This document shows, piece after piece, positions 1 to 8,475 of a stretch of DNA of 64,000 nucleotides; position 1 is the first letter of the stretch, and each line of letters starts with the position of its first letter. Position numbers and translations under genes: made by a program. The notes beneath the pieces are model-generated. The model saw nothing but the letters and a program-made list of their open reading frames with translations. It ran no database searches and had not been told where the DNA came from. Source of the DNA: Flagellimonas profundi (GTDB taxonomy: Bacteria > Bacteroidota > Bacteroidia > Flavobacteriales > Flavobacteriaceae); the NCBI RefSeq assembly GCF_017313275.1, contig NZ_JAFLNM010000001.1, forward strand, positions 1,674,001-1,738,000, in the 5' to 3' direction.

Positions 1-3000
1 CTATCACCATTGACCTGTTGCAGTCCGCCCTGAAGGTTGAATTTAGGCAGCAGGTCGGCACGTGCCACATCGTATGTCGCCTCGGCCTCCTCGATGCGCC
101 TTTGTGAAAGTTCCAGCTCTGGATGTTTTCCTAAATCCCCGTCCCATCCCAAAACCGTTACCGCACTTTCATCAAGCTTTTCTGGAACGGAATAGTAGAT
201 GTCCGAAACCAACCAAAGATTGAGCTTTTGCAGGGCGATGGCATAATCACTTTCGGCCTGTTGCAGTTGATTGTTGATTTGTAAGGCCTGATTTGTAGCC
301 GATGAATATTCCAGCCGGGAAATGGCCTCTACCTTGAAGTTGAGTTCTATTGCTTTTTTAAACTGTGAATAAATGGAATCCAGTTCACGGTACAGTTCAA
401 ATTTCTGTCGTTGTCGATAGGCTTCTGACCAAGCCTTTTTGACCTCCTGTTCCACTTGCAGTTCGGAAAGGTCAAGAGCTGTCTCGGCCAAAGCGATGCG
501 TTGTCTCTGCAAACGCCTTTTTGCACTGATGCCCAACAGGTCGATATTCTGTTGTCCAACCCCAACCAAGGTATAAATTCCTTGTCCGTCCGCAATTTCT
601 TCGCCACCTGTGAAGACTTGGGTATTGCCAAGGTCGTAGGCCGTTCCTTTAAGGGCGGTTTGTTTTTGGACTTCCCATTGTTTTGTTTTCAACAACGGAT
701 AGTTTTTCTTGGAAACTTCCACCGCCTCTTCCAATGAAATAGCGGGCAGTGAATCTTTAGGCTGGATCTGCCGTGCATTTTCAAAACCTTCTTGCGCATG
801 CATTTTGGCAGGCAGTGCGGTGGCGAACAAAAGAAGGACCATGACCACAGGGGTAACCCATTTCGGGTCGGGTTTACTCATCCGTTCCGAACGTCCCTCG
901 ACCCATTGGTAAAAGATGGGTAGGATAAAGAGGGTCAAGAGGGTCGAAGTTATCAAGCCACCAATGACCACGGTGGCCAAAGGTCGCTGTACCTCTGCCC
1001 CGGCCGAAGCCGAAACGGCCATGGGAAGAAACCCTAAAATATCCGTAAAGGCCGTGAGCATAATGGGACGAATCCGTCTTTTGGTGCCTTCTATAATTCT
1101 ACCTTTAAGATTGGTCACGCCTTCTTCCTTCAGTTCATTGAGACCACTTATCATGACGAGTCCGTTCAGAACGGCCACGCCAAAAAGCACGATAAAGCCG
1201 ACCCCCGCGGAAATACTAAAGGGCATATCCCTTAACCACAGGGCGAACACACCGCCAATGGTGGCCATCGGGATGGCGAGGTAGATCATCAAGGTCTGTG
1301 GAAAGGACTTTAGCGCAAAATAAATCAATATGAAAATCAGGAACAAGGCAATAGGGACCACAGTTTGCAATCTATTGCTGGCGCGTTCCAGATTTTCGAA
1401 AGCACCACCATACCGAATGTAATATCCTGTGGGCAGGTCAAACTGGGCATCCAATTTTTCTTGGATATCCTCTACAACGGATTTTACATCACGGTCGCGA
1501 ATATTGATGCCCACATAGGTCCGCCTATTGGTATTGTCACGGCTTATCTGCATCGGGCCGGGTTCATAACTTACCTCGGCAATTTCCCGTAATGGGATTT
1601 GCGAACCATTGGGCAGGTTGATGAACAGGTTCTGGATGTCCTCGATGCCTTGCCGGTTTTCCTTTTGAAGTCTTACGACCAGGTCAAACCGTTTTTCACC
1701 CTCGAAGATTACGCCCGCCTTTCCTCCTGCAAAGGCGGCCTGTACCACTTTATTGAGCTGTTCGATCTTTAGACCGTACTGTGCCAATTTATTGCGATTA
1801 TAGTCAATGGTGATTTGTGGCAGGCCGTCCGTGGCCTCAACTTTCATATCTGCCACACCGGGAACGGTGGCAATGATTTCCCCCATTTCCTCGGCCTTGC
1901 TTGCCAATATGCCGAGGTCTTCCCCGAACAATTTAATGGCCACATCCTCACGAACACCCGTAAGCAATTCGTTGAAGCGCATTTCTATAGGTTGGGTAAA
2001 CTCAAAATTCACACCGGGAACGATACTGATGGCCTCCTTCATTTTTTCCACCAATTCATCCTTGCTTTCTGCAGATGTCCATTCATCCGTTGGTTTGAGG
2101 ATAACGAAGACATCGGCGATATCCATGGGCATCGGGTCCGTTGGTACATCGGCGACACCGATACGGCTGAGAACGGTTTCCGCTTCGGGAAATTCGGCCT
2201 TCACGATACGTTCAATCTTTGTCGTGGTTTCGATGGTTTCCGACAGGGAACTGCCGGGTTTCAAGATCGCGTGAAAGGCAATATCACCTTCGTCCAATTG
2301 CGGGATAAACTCACCACCCATTCTCGTAAAGGCGAAAATGGCAATGGCAAAAAGGCCAAGGGCAATGCTTACGACCACTTTGGCCTTGGAAAGTGATTTG
2401 GTCAACAACGGTTCATATTTCTGCTCAATCCAATGCACGAACCTATCGCCATAGGATTGTTTTTTGGATTTTGGCGGCCGTAGGAACAATGCCGAAACCA
2501 TGGGCACATAGGTAAGACACAATAGCATGGCCCCGATCATGGCGAAAATGAAGGTGAGGGCCATGGGCCGGAACATTTTCCCTTCGACGCCCTCCAAGGC
2601 CAAAATGGGCAGGAACACGATCAGAATGATCAGCTGGCCAAAGAAAGCGGCGTTCATCATTTTTTTGGAGGCCTTGGCGGCGATGTCATCCCGTGTTTCC
2701 GCACTAACGCCATTCTTTTTGACCACATAGGAGTACATTAAAAAAACGGTGCCCTCTACGATGATCACCGCACCATCCACAATGATTCCAAAATCGATTG
2801 CCCCCAAGCTCATCAAGTTTGCCCATACGTCAAAAACATTCATCAGAATAAAGGCAAACAATAGGGATAAGGGTATGGTCGAAGCCACAATGAGTCCGCC
2901 ACGCCAATTTCCCAACAACAAGACCAACACGAAGATCACGATAAGCCCACCTTCCAAAAGGTTCCCCGTTACCGTGCCTGTTGTCTCGGCAATCAATTCG

Positions 3001-3992
3001 CTACGGTCAAGGAAAGGTTTGATGGACACTCCTTCAGGAAGGGACCGTTGTATCTGTTCCACACGTTGGGTCACGTTCTCGATCACCTCGTTGGAATTTG
3101 CCCCTTTGAGCATCAAGATCATTCCGCCCACGGCTTCACCCTTTCCATCTTTGGTAAGCGCACCATAGCGTACCGCACTTCCCATGCTTACCTTACCTAT
3201 ATCCTTCACTTTGATGGGAATGCCATTAACGGCCTTGACCACCATGTTTTCAATATCCGATATGGTCCTGGCCAGCCCTTCACCACGAATGAAGTTGGCT
3301 TGGTGGTTACGCTCGATGTAGGCCCCACCTGTATTCTGGTTGTTGTTCTCTAGGGCCGAGAACACTTCTGTAATGGTAATACCAATGGCGCGAAGTTCGT
3401 CCGGGTCAACCGCCACTTCGTATTGCTTTTTGTTTCCGCCAAAGGCGTTTACCTCGACCACGCCGGGTACCATGGCCATCTGTCTCCGTACAATCCAGTC
3501 CTGCATCGTTCGCAGTTCCGTTGCCGAATATTCACCTTGATGTTCATCATCTACTTCAAGGGTATATTGGTAGATTTCGCCCAATCCCGTTGAAATTGGC
3601 CCCATAACGGGTTTGCCAAAGCCAGAAGGGATCTGTTCCTGAACCTCGGGCAGTTTTTCGGCTACAAGTTGTCTGGGCAAATAAGTGCCCACCTCATCGT
3701 CAAATACAATGGTCACCACAGAAAGCCCAAAACGGGAAACAGAGCGGATTTCCTTGACATTGGGCAGGTTGCTCATCGCAACTTCCACGGGATAGGTCAC
3801 GAATTGTTCAATATCCTCTGTTCCCAGATTAGGTGATTGGGTGATGACCTGTACTTGATTATTGGTGATATCCGGTACGGCATCGATGGGAACTTGGGTC
3901 ATGCTATAAACGCCCGCACCAATCAATGCGAGGGTCAGCAGACCTATAATAAATTTGTTATTGATTGAAAAATCAATGATTCTGTTGATCAT
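1..3992 (-). CDS. Heavy-metal efflux RND pump (CusA/CzcA family) fused to a TolC-like outer-membrane channel; 3' end outside window
   Basis: Open on the minus strand from an ATG at 3992 to the left edge with no stop that I could find (about 1330 codons visible). The first ~1030 residues are a proton-driven heavy-metal exporter of the inner membrane: the start MINRIIDFSINNKFII and the TM4 motif DFGIIVDGAVIIVE (about residues 397-411) are those of the HME-RND class, with the Asp/Asp/Glu proton-relay residues present; this form of the motif is closer to Co/Zn/Cd and Ni pumps than to Cu/Ag ones. The pump part ends near 895 (LPIFYQWVEGR). A signal-peptide-like stretch follows (about 880-815, hydrophobic VVMVLLLFATALP, then AKMHAQ), then a TolC/CusC-type helical domain rich in Gln and Leu that leaves the window. 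Pump-channel fusions of this kind are known in flavobacteria. The membrane-fusion partner (CusB) would lie further left. Metal specificity is not established. Confidence 0.93.
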   Translation of the reverse strand, partial: MINRIIDFSINNKFIIGLLTLALIGAGVYSMTQVPIDAVPDITNNQVQVITQSPNLGTEDIEQFVTYPVEVAMSNLPNVKEIRSVSRFGLSVVTIVFDDEVGTYLPRQLVAEKLPEVQEQIPSGFGKPVMGPISTGLGEIYQYTLEVDDEHQGEYSATELRTMQDWIVRRQMAMVPGVVEVNAFGGNKKQYEVAVDPDELRAIGITITEVFSALENNNQNTGGAYIERNHQANFIRGEGLARTISDIENMVVKAVNGIPIKVKDIGKVSMGSAVRYGALTKDGKGEAVGGMILMLKGANSNEVIENVTQRVEQIQRSLPEGVSIKPFLDRSELIAETTGTVTGNLLEGGLIVIFVLVLLLGNWRGGLIVASTIPLSLLFAFILMNVFDVWANLMSLGAIDFGIIVDGAVIIVEGTVFLMYSYVVKKNGVSAETRDDIAAKASKKMMNAAFFGQLIILIVFLPILALEGVEGKMFRPMALTFIFAMIGAMLLCLTYVPMVSALFLRPPKSKKQSYGDRFVHWIEQKYEPLLTKSLSKAKVVVSIALGLFAIAIFAFTRMGGEFIPQLDEGDIAFHAILKPGSSLSETIETTTKIERIVKAEFPEAETVLSRIGVADVPTDPMPMDIADVFVILKPTDEWTSAESKDELVEKMKEAISIVPGVNFEFTQPIEMRFNELLTGVREDVAIKLFGEDLGILASKAEEMGEIIATVPGVADMKVEATDGLPQITIDYNRNKLAQYGLKIEQLNKVVQAAFAGGKAGVIFEGEKRFDLVVRLQKENRQGIEDIQNLFINLPNGSQIPLREIAEVSYEPGPMQISRDNTNRRTYVGINIRDRDVKSVVEDIQEKLDAQFDLPTGYYIRYGGAFENLERASNRLQTVVPIALFLIFILIYFALKSFPQTLMIYLAIPMATIGGVFALWLRDMPFSISAGVGFIVLFGVAVLNGLVMISGLNELKEEGVTNLKGRIIEGTKRRIRPIMLTAFTDILGFLPMAVSASAGAEVQRPLATVVIGGLITSTLLTLFILPIFYQWVEGRSERMSKPDPKWVTPVVMVLLLFATALPAKMHAQEGFENARQIQPKDSLPAISLEEAVEVSKKNYPLLKTKQWEVQKQTALKGTAYDLGNTQVFTGGEEIADGQGIYTLVGVGQQNIDLLGISAKRRLQRQRIALAETALDLSELQVEQEVKKAWSEAYRQRQKFELYRELDSIYSQFKKAIELNFKVEAISRLEYSSATNQALQINNQLQQAESDYAIALQKLNLWLVSDIYYSVPEKLDESAVTVLGWDGDLGKHPELELSQRRIEEAEATYDVARADLLPKFNLQGGLQQVNGD

Positions 3993-4115
3993 ATAAAATG
4001 TGTCTTAATTCAGTTGAACCAATGCAATAGGGTTGCAAGTATGAGGGAACAGGTCTTTGAAAAGTTCAAAGTCCATAAACCTCATAATCGGATATAGCTA
4101 TCCTGTAAAACTGAA

Positions 4116-4424
4116 TTAAACCTGTGGAGGTTGAAATAGTGGGTCGGTAAATTCCTTGCCCAATCCTTCAAAATGGGTGAAATCATCTTCAAGGTAAGTC
4201 TCTTGAAGCGGCTGGAATCGAGCTATACCAAAATCCACCGTGTGCACATGGCAGCAATGGCAGTGGCAAAATGGTGAGCATAGTTCACAATTCTCGCTGT
4301 GTTCACCATCAAATTGAACCAGATAAACACCTTGGGAGTCTTCTGTTACGTTACCCGCATCACTGCAAGGAACCACATTGAGTGCCAACACGTAGATGGA
4401 TAATATGACGGTAAAAAATTTCAC
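4116..4424 (-). CDS. Cys/His-rich secreted small protein, DUF6660 family
   Basis: A 102-residue protein with an N-terminal signal or lipoprotein-like segment (hydrophobic residues 3-19, then Cys20) and a dense metal-binding-like cluster at residues 46-61 (C46, C49, C53, then HCHCCHVH). It resembles DUF6660 proteins, found in Bacteroidota just upstream of CusA-type pumps, as here: the pump gene follows on the same strand after 123 bp. The start codon is GTG at 4424; no in-frame ATG fits. A TAnnTTTG promoter box ends only five bases before it, so the message may be leaderless. A role as a metal trap or sensor in the envelope is inferred from composition and position only. Confidence 0.75.
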   Translation of the reverse strand: MKFFTVILSIYVLALNVVPCSDAGNVTEDSQGVYLVQFDGEHSENCELCSPFCHCHCCHVHTVDFGIARFQPLQETYLEDDFTHFEGLGKEFTDPLFQPPQV

Positions 4425-4428
4425 TTTG

Positions 4429-4436
4429 CAAAGATA
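4429..4436 (-). promoter_or_regulatory. -7 promoter box (TATCTTTG) of the DUF6660-RND operon
   Basis: On the minus strand TATCTTTG matches the Bacteroidota consensus TAnnTTTG exactly. No convincing TTTG element sits 19-22 bp upstream. The expected transcription start would be at or within a base or two of the GTG start at 4424. Confidence 0.5.
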
Positions 4437-4559
4437 ACAGAACTTTGGTGCAACTGCATTGCAAAATCCGGAAAGGACCTATTGAAGATTTAGTGTATGG
4501 AAACAAGAGCATTCCATTTCAAATTTCAAGGGATGATCAAATGGGGCAATCCGGACCAT

Positions 4560-4870
4560 CCAAAATTCAAGACAGGAAATTTCCAATCCATACCGACCCC
4601 AAAAAGGCTATGGTCTTTACCAGAGTACGTCCCTATCCCAATTCGTCTGGAAAAAATCAAAGTATCCAAGACCGCTCATGATAACCGAAAAAATAAATCA
4701 CTGCTGGAACAAGCCACTACAACTGCCATGGATCACGAAACAAAGTACAGTTGGCAAGTGGAACAAGCAAACGTTCATTGTAATGGACAAGCTGTCCAAC
4801 TGACCGTAATAAACGGTCTTAATCATAGTACAAAATGGTGGCCTATAAGATTTAATTTATGTAGTGGGCA
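4560..4870 (+). pseudogene. Decayed IS110-family transposase fragment (C-terminal part)
   Basis: Short frames, broken by stops and shifts, spell out the C-terminal landmarks of IS110/IS116 transposases: KTGNFQSIPTPKRL near 4577 (cf. KTENFKCITTAKKL in the copy near 16.5 kb), then a PYP...SGK region, then NRKNKSLLEQATTTAMDH (cf. DKKLKSLLFLAAKTTVVHN), and near the end a stretch like FIVMDKLSN. The N-terminal catalytic half is missing. Boundaries are approximate. It is clearly non-functional and related to the remnant at 16050-16800. Confidence 0.65.
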
Positions 4871-4997
4871 GTACTAAAGGCCACGTCGGATGTATAAAAG
4901 TCCTATTCAAACGGGGCAAGTTGACCTGTAATGGGATGCTTCCTTGAAGGATAAGCCAGTCGTTCCATAAACCGGTCATAAAAAAACACAATTTACT

Positions 4998-5011
4998 TAA
5001 GCATTTGCTTA
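4998..5011. promoter_or_regulatory. Candidate ArsR-family operator (TAAGCA-TT-TGCTTA)
   Basis: A perfect 6-2-6 inverted repeat lies 38 bp upstream of the ArsR-type gene, followed by an AT-rich stretch containing TATCTTTA at 5028, a near match to TAnnTTTG. Position and symmetry fit autorepression by an ArsR/SmtB regulator. No experimental support can be read from sequence. Confidence 0.45.
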
Positions 5012-5049
5012 TATAATGATATAACCTTATCTTTAATAAAATTTTTATC

Positions 5050-5421
5050 ATGGCCCTTGAATTAAGTTGCACCCGCGCCGAGGCGGACCAAAAGCAGTTG
5101 ATGCGCTGTCGCGAGACACTACGGATGAGTTCGAATTCAATCAACACTATTGGTAAGGTACTGGCCCTAGCAGGAAATGAGACCAGATTGAAGATTCTTT
5201 TCCTGCTGAACAAGGAAGGTGAGCTCTGCCCTTGTGATTTTTCAGATATACTGGAAATGACCGTACCCGCAATTTCGCAGCATATCCGTAAGATGAAGGA
5301 TGCTGGTCTAATTACCTCCAGACGGGAAGGTCAAACCTTGTATTACTCACTGGTAAAAGGCCAAAGCGAGGTGTTGGAAGGCATATTCAGCAGGCTTCAG
5401 GAAAACAAAAAAGTTGCATAG
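5050..5421 (+). CDS. ArsR/SmtB-family metal-responsive repressor
   Basis: A 123-residue winged-helix repressor that would leave its operator when it binds metal. The helix-turn-helix is plain (VPAISQHIRKMKDAGLI, about residues 72-88), and the metal site of the alpha3 type is present as ELCPCD (C60, C62), a variant of the ELCVCD motif of ArsR/CadC. Two further N-terminal cysteines (C7, C20) argue for the ATG at 5050 rather than the internal one at 5125, because they could complete a thiolate site as in CadC. It is the first gene of an operon with merTP, which starts two bases after its stop. Hg(II) is the likely inducer from context; Cd, Pb or As cannot be excluded. Confidence 0.88.
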   Translation: MALELSCTRAEADQKQLMRCRETLRMSSNSINTIGKVLALAGNETRLKILFLLNKEGELCPCDFSDILEMTVPAISQHIRKMKDAGLITSRREGQTLYYSLVKGQSEVLEGIFSRLQENKKVA

Positions 5422-5422
5422 A

Positions 5423-6025
5423 ATGAACATAGAAAGATCATCATATTCAGCAATGTTCACTGGAGTTTTTACAGCGATCGCAGCCTCATTATGCTGCATC
5501 ACACCTGTGCTTGCATTGATTGCGGGCACCAGCGGAATGGCATCTACCTTTGCATGGCTGGAAGCTTTCAGACCATTTTTTATAGGCCTGACCGTATTGG
5601 TACTTGGATTTGCCTGGTACCAGAAGCTAAAGTCAAAATCGCAGCAAGAAATTGATTGTGCCTGTGAAAATGATGTAAAACCTTCCTTTCTACAATCAAA
5701 AAGGTTCCTGCTATTTGTTACCCTCTTTGCGGGACTGATGCTGGCATTTCCATATTTCTCAGGGCTTTTTTATGCCCAACCGACCAAGGAAATCATATAT
5801 GTGCAGCAGGACAACATGGTAGATATAACCTTTACAGTGGAAGGAATGACCTGTTCCGGCTGCGAAAACCACATTGAGAGCGAGGTCAACAAATTGGACG
5901 GTATCGTTTCAGTAAAAGCAAGCTATGAAAAAAGCAATACTACAGTTAAATATGACCGTACCAAAGTTACGGAGCAACGAATCATAAAGGCCATCAACAA
6001 TACGGGCTATAACGTTTCCGAATAA
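5423..6025 (+). CDS. merTP: Mercuric-ion transport protein MerTP (MerT-MerP fusion)
   Basis: A 200-residue protein. Residues 10-120 form three hydrophobic segments, with the paired cysteines of MerT in the first (C24 C25) and a cytoplasmic-loop pair (C79, C81). After the third segment a heavy-metal-associated domain begins with GMTCSGC (C144, C147), equivalent to periplasmic MerP. In Bacteroidota this fusion replaces separate merT and merP genes and carries Hg(II) across the inner membrane. The ATG at 5423 is chosen; the upstream TTG at 5414 lies inside the ArsR gene. No mercuric reductase (merA) or lyase (merB) is present in the window, so the fate of the imported ion is unknown here. Confidence 0.9.
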   Translation: MNIERSSYSAMFTGVFTAIAASLCCITPVLALIAGTSGMASTFAWLEAFRPFFIGLTVLVLGFAWYQKLKSKSQQEIDCACENDVKPSFLQSKRFLLFVTLFAGLMLAFPYFSGLFYAQPTKEIIYVQQDNMVDITFTVEGMTCSGCENHIESEVNKLDGIVSVKASYEKSNTTVKYDRTKVTEQRIIKAINNTGYNVSE

Positions 6026-6026
6026 T

Positions 6027-6233
6027 ATGGATACAAAAATATTATCTACCATTACCTGTCCCAAATGTGGGTACCAAGAAGAGGAAGAAATGCCAACCGA
6101 TGCTTGCCAGTACTTTTATGAATGTAAAAACTGTCACGAAGTAATTCGACCTAAAGAAGGCGATTGCTGTGTTTTTTGTTCCTATGGCTCTGTCGCCTGT
6201 CCACCCATACAGAATAAATCTTCCTGTTGTTGA
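6027..6233 (+). CDS. GDCCVxC-motif small cysteine-rich protein
   Basis: A 68-residue protein with two zinc-ribbon-like CxxC pairs (C11/C14, C33/C36), a further C27, the signature GDCCVFC (residues 45-51) and a C-terminal CC. It belongs to the GDCCVxC group, in which some members carry selenocysteine; here the position is an ordinary Cys codon. It starts one base after merTP stops, so it is translated with it. A cytosolic thiol protein that takes mercury from MerTP is a reasonable inference, but the function of the family is not established. Confidence 0.8.
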   Translation: MDTKILSTITCPKCGYQEEEEMPTDACQYFYECKNCHEVIRPKEGDCCVFCSYGSVACPPIQNKSSCC

Positions 6234-6291
6234 CGAGAATAGTGGTAGACCACCCTTTTCACAACCATATATTGCAGATAAAATATAAATT

Positions 6292-6654
6292 ATGATACCA
6301 AAAGATTTAAGCCAGGACATCAAAACGAGACTTCAAAGCATCAATGGACAGGTAAACGGTTTGGTCAGGTTATTGGACGAAAGTTCCGACCCCGAGAAGA
6401 TTTTGGTACAGTTCAAAGCAGTGAAGAACGCCTTGGACAAGGCACATCACCTGCTCCTCGATGAGACCTATCGAAAGACCCTCGCCATCAAGATATCCGA
6501 GACTGTCGAGGCCTGTCCAGGAAATTGCGGCAATGAAGAACGTATCGAATTTATACGAAAGCAATTTCCAGATTTGGAATTGGACAGCCTAACGGAAAAG
6601 ATGAAGGAGATAGATGCGCTCAAGGCCAAACTCGAAAACCACAAAAATGCCTGA
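6292..6654 (+). CDS. CsoR/FrmR-type metal-sensing repressor homologue with altered ligand positions
   Basis: A 120-residue all-helical protein whose start (RLQSINGQVNGLVRLL, residues 13-28) matches the RLxRIxGQVxGI core of CsoR/RcnR/FrmR repressors. In CsoR the ligands are Cys on helix 2 and an HxxxC pair on helix 2'. Here the first position reads SSDPEKILVQ and the second LLLDETYRKTL, so the cysteine and the His/Cys pair are absent, while a new C75-P-G-N-C79 pair follows. It ends the mercury operon, 58 bp after the GDCCVxC gene and before a terminator. It could sense metal through C75/C79 or be a scaffold without sensing. Possible target: the promoter of the next operon. Confidence 0.72.
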   Translation: MIPKDLSQDIKTRLQSINGQVNGLVRLLDESSDPEKILVQFKAVKNALDKAHHLLLDETYRKTLAIKISETVEACPGNCGNEERIEFIRKQFPDLELDSLTEKMKEIDALKAKLENHKNA

Positions 6655-6682
6655 CCTCCCCATAATCAGAACCGATTTGATG

Positions 6683-6708
6683 GCCTGCACGATGCGGGCT
6701 TTTTTTTT
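6683..6708 (+). terminator. Rho-independent terminator after the mercury operon
   Basis: GCCTGCA (6683-6689), a three-base loop, TGCGGGC (6693-6699; one G-T pair), then nine T. It separates the 5050-6654 operon from the one starting at 6813. Confidence 0.85.
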
Positions 6709-6717
6709 GAAATTTTA

Positions 6718-6751
6718 TTTGGAGACCACCCTACCCATCATTCTACCTTTG
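6718..6751 (+). promoter_or_regulatory. Bacteroidota-type promoter for the 6813-9628 operon
   Basis: TTTG at 6718-6721 and TACCTTTG at 6744-6751 match the -33 and -7 elements with a 22-bp spacer. The transcript would have an untranslated leader of roughly 55-60 bases. Confidence 0.6.
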
Positions 6752-6812
6752 ATGCATTGTTTGAATTCCATGTCGCGTACAGGAAATTTTAAACTATTTA
6801 AAAAACAGAAAC

Positions 6813-7085
6813 ATGAAACGTCAAGTAGAAGTATTTACGGCCAATTGTCCGGTCTGTGACCCCGTGGTCAAAAAGATAAAGGAACTGGCCTGCGATACAT
6901 GTGAGGTAACGACCTATGATCTGGTCAGGCTGTGTGAGGACAAGACCTGTCTTGATAAGTTGGAGAAATACGGCATCAAGAAAGTGCCTGCTGTGGTCGT
7001 GAACGGTGAGCTCTTGGAGTGCTGTAAGAATTCGGCCATTACCGAAATGGAATTGGTGGAAGCAGGAATTGGCAGTCATAATTGA
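6813..7085 (+). CDS. Thioredoxin/glutaredoxin-fold thiol protein, cysteine-rich
   Basis: A 90-residue cytosolic protein (no signal peptide) with the thioredoxin-fold layout: a beta strand VEVFTA, an active-site-like C12-P-V-C15 at the start of helix 1, and a cis-proline site KVPAVVV (residues 57-63). It has eight cysteines: C12, C15, C27, C30, C41, C46 and the pair C70 C71, far more than a redoxin needs, which suggests metal or thiol relay. It is first in an operon of five genes with 13- to 28-bp gaps or overlaps. Such small redoxins are known next to mercury and arsenic genes; the reaction here is not known. Confidence 0.75.
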   Translation: MKRQVEVFTANCPVCDPVVKKIKELACDTCEVTTYDLVRLCEDKTCLDKLEKYGIKKVPAVVVNGELLECCKNSAITEMELVEAGIGSHN

Positions 7086-7098
7086 AAAGTGTTTGCAT

Positions 7099-7956
7099 AT
7101 GATTTGTAGAATATTCCTGAACATTCGCTATGTCAAATTGATATTGCTATTGGCCATATCAGGATCGGTGATGGCCCAGGGCCACGGCCCCCTCTATGGG
7201 CTACAGACACCGACCCTTGCAAAAGGCGGGGTGGATTTGAACGTGGCCGGGATGAGCCTAGGCACAGAAACCGAAACCTCCTATATGTTGCGCTACCTAT
7301 TTTCCTATGGCATTACAGAAGATCTACAGGTAAACCTTACCACGCCCACAATGATAGAACGGTTGGGCGAGACGCCAAGGACACGGGGCAATAGCAATAT
7401 GCCCGCCAATGGGGATATCGAGGCTTCCCTTTGGTACCGTTTTTTCTCGAACGCCTTTGGTGTGGGAAAGCGGTTTGAGTCCACTGCCATCGTGGGTGTT
7501 TCCGCTCCTACCGATAATGTCAGGGGACAGGTCAATGTCGGCAACGCTATACATGCGGCCATTTCCACGGGCTATGCCTCACGCACTTGGTATGCATGGA
7601 TCGGTGGCGGTTACCAATATTATTTTGAAAGAGATGACGAACGATTGGGCGACCTGCCCTATGCGAGTGCCGTTGTGGGGTACCGGCCCAATATCTTTAT
7701 GGGGGATTACCCAAAACCCGATTGGCGCATCTTTATCGAATCATTGGCCGAATTCCCTGGAGGCAATAAAATTGATGGACAACTGGATTTTAGCGATACG
7801 CGCAGTACAAAGGTTTTGGTGGGACCTTCTTTCCTAGGACTTTACGGTGCTTGGGGCATATCCTTTGGTGCGATGGTTCCAGTAGTACAGGATTTGACAC
7901 TCGGTACGGTAAAAGAAAGGTATCGGATTGCCGTAAATTTAAGTTATTGGTTGTAA
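7099..7956 (+). CDS. Secreted outer-membrane beta-barrel protein of unknown function
   Basis: 285 residues from the ATG at 7099; longer readings overlap the previous gene and would bury the signal peptide. The signal peptide ends VMAQ near residue 27. The mature part alternates aromatic and polar residues in many short strands, contains paired strands around GNAIHAAISTGYASRTWYAWIGGGYQYYF and ends in the aromatic strand VNLSYWL, typical of an outer-membrane barrel. It resembles proteins loosely grouped with the phenol-degradation MetA/transporter barrels. Position after a thiol protein and before an HMA protein suggests a metal-related pore or anchor. Confidence 0.7.
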   Translation: MICRIFLNIRYVKLILLLAISGSVMAQGHGPLYGLQTPTLAKGGVDLNVAGMSLGTETETSYMLRYLFSYGITEDLQVNLTTPTMIERLGETPRTRGNSNMPANGDIEASLWYRFFSNAFGVGKRFESTAIVGVSAPTDNVRGQVNVGNAIHAAISTGYASRTWYAWIGGGYQYYFERDDERLGDLPYASAVVGYRPNIFMGDYPKPDWRIFIESLAEFPGGNKIDGQLDFSDTRSTKVLVGPSFLGLYGAWGISFGAMVPVVQDLTLGTVKERYRIAVNLSYWL

Positions 7957-7984
7957 ACACAGTATAAATTAAAAAGCACATATA

Positions 7985-8470
7985 ATGAAAAACATCAAAA
8001 TGATGGCCCTGATCGGTATTCTTGGAATAGGCACGATAAGCGGCCAAATCGCCAGGGTTGACCAAGAAGTCTATGGAATGGACTGCGCGCCCTGTGCCTA
8101 TGGATTGGAACGCGGGTTGAAAAAGATGGACGGGCTTCAGGAGGTTCGCGTCAGCCTGAACGATGGAAAAGCGTATTTGGGATTGGCCGAAAAGAATGAC
8201 CTTACCTTACGTAGCATTCAGGAAGAGGTCAAAAAGAACGGTTTTTCGGCAAAGAAAGCCAAAGTGGTACTCATGGGGAACTTGAATAAAGTAGATGGCC
8301 AATGGTACATCGAGACCGATAACGAACGGTTTGCGGTATCGCAGGATACATCTGTCGAATTGGTTCAAAAATTGGCGGTGGGCAGGACAACGCTAAGTGG
8401 CACGGTACAGGATGAAGATGATGATAATCTCTCGGACCAATGGGAGATCATACTGTCCAAAATAGAATAG
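7985..8470 (+). CDS. Secreted heavy-metal-associated (HMA) domain protein
   Basis: 161 residues with a signal peptide (cleavage near ISGQ, residue 21) followed at once by an HMA domain: GMDCAPC (C34, C37) and the usual alternating beta-alpha pattern to about residue 93. A second, beta-rich part (about 95-161: MGNLNKVDGQWYIE...) looks like a small OB-like barrel and has no recognised name. It should bind a soft metal ion in the periplasm between the barrel and the MerT-like protein coded on either side. It starts 28 bp after the barrel gene. Confidence 0.8.
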   Translation: MKNIKMMALIGILGIGTISGQIARVDQEVYGMDCAPCAYGLERGLKKMDGLQEVRVSLNDGKAYLGLAEKNDLTLRSIQEEVKKNGFSAKKAKVVLMGNLNKVDGQWYIETDNERFAVSQDTSVELVQKLAVGRTTLSGTVQDEDDDNLSDQWEIILSKIE

Positions 8471-8475
8471 GCCTT

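Noticed and set aside
4445..4877. Two overlapping plus-strand frames that look like small proteins
   Set aside because: They are pieces of one decayed IS110 transposase in different frames.
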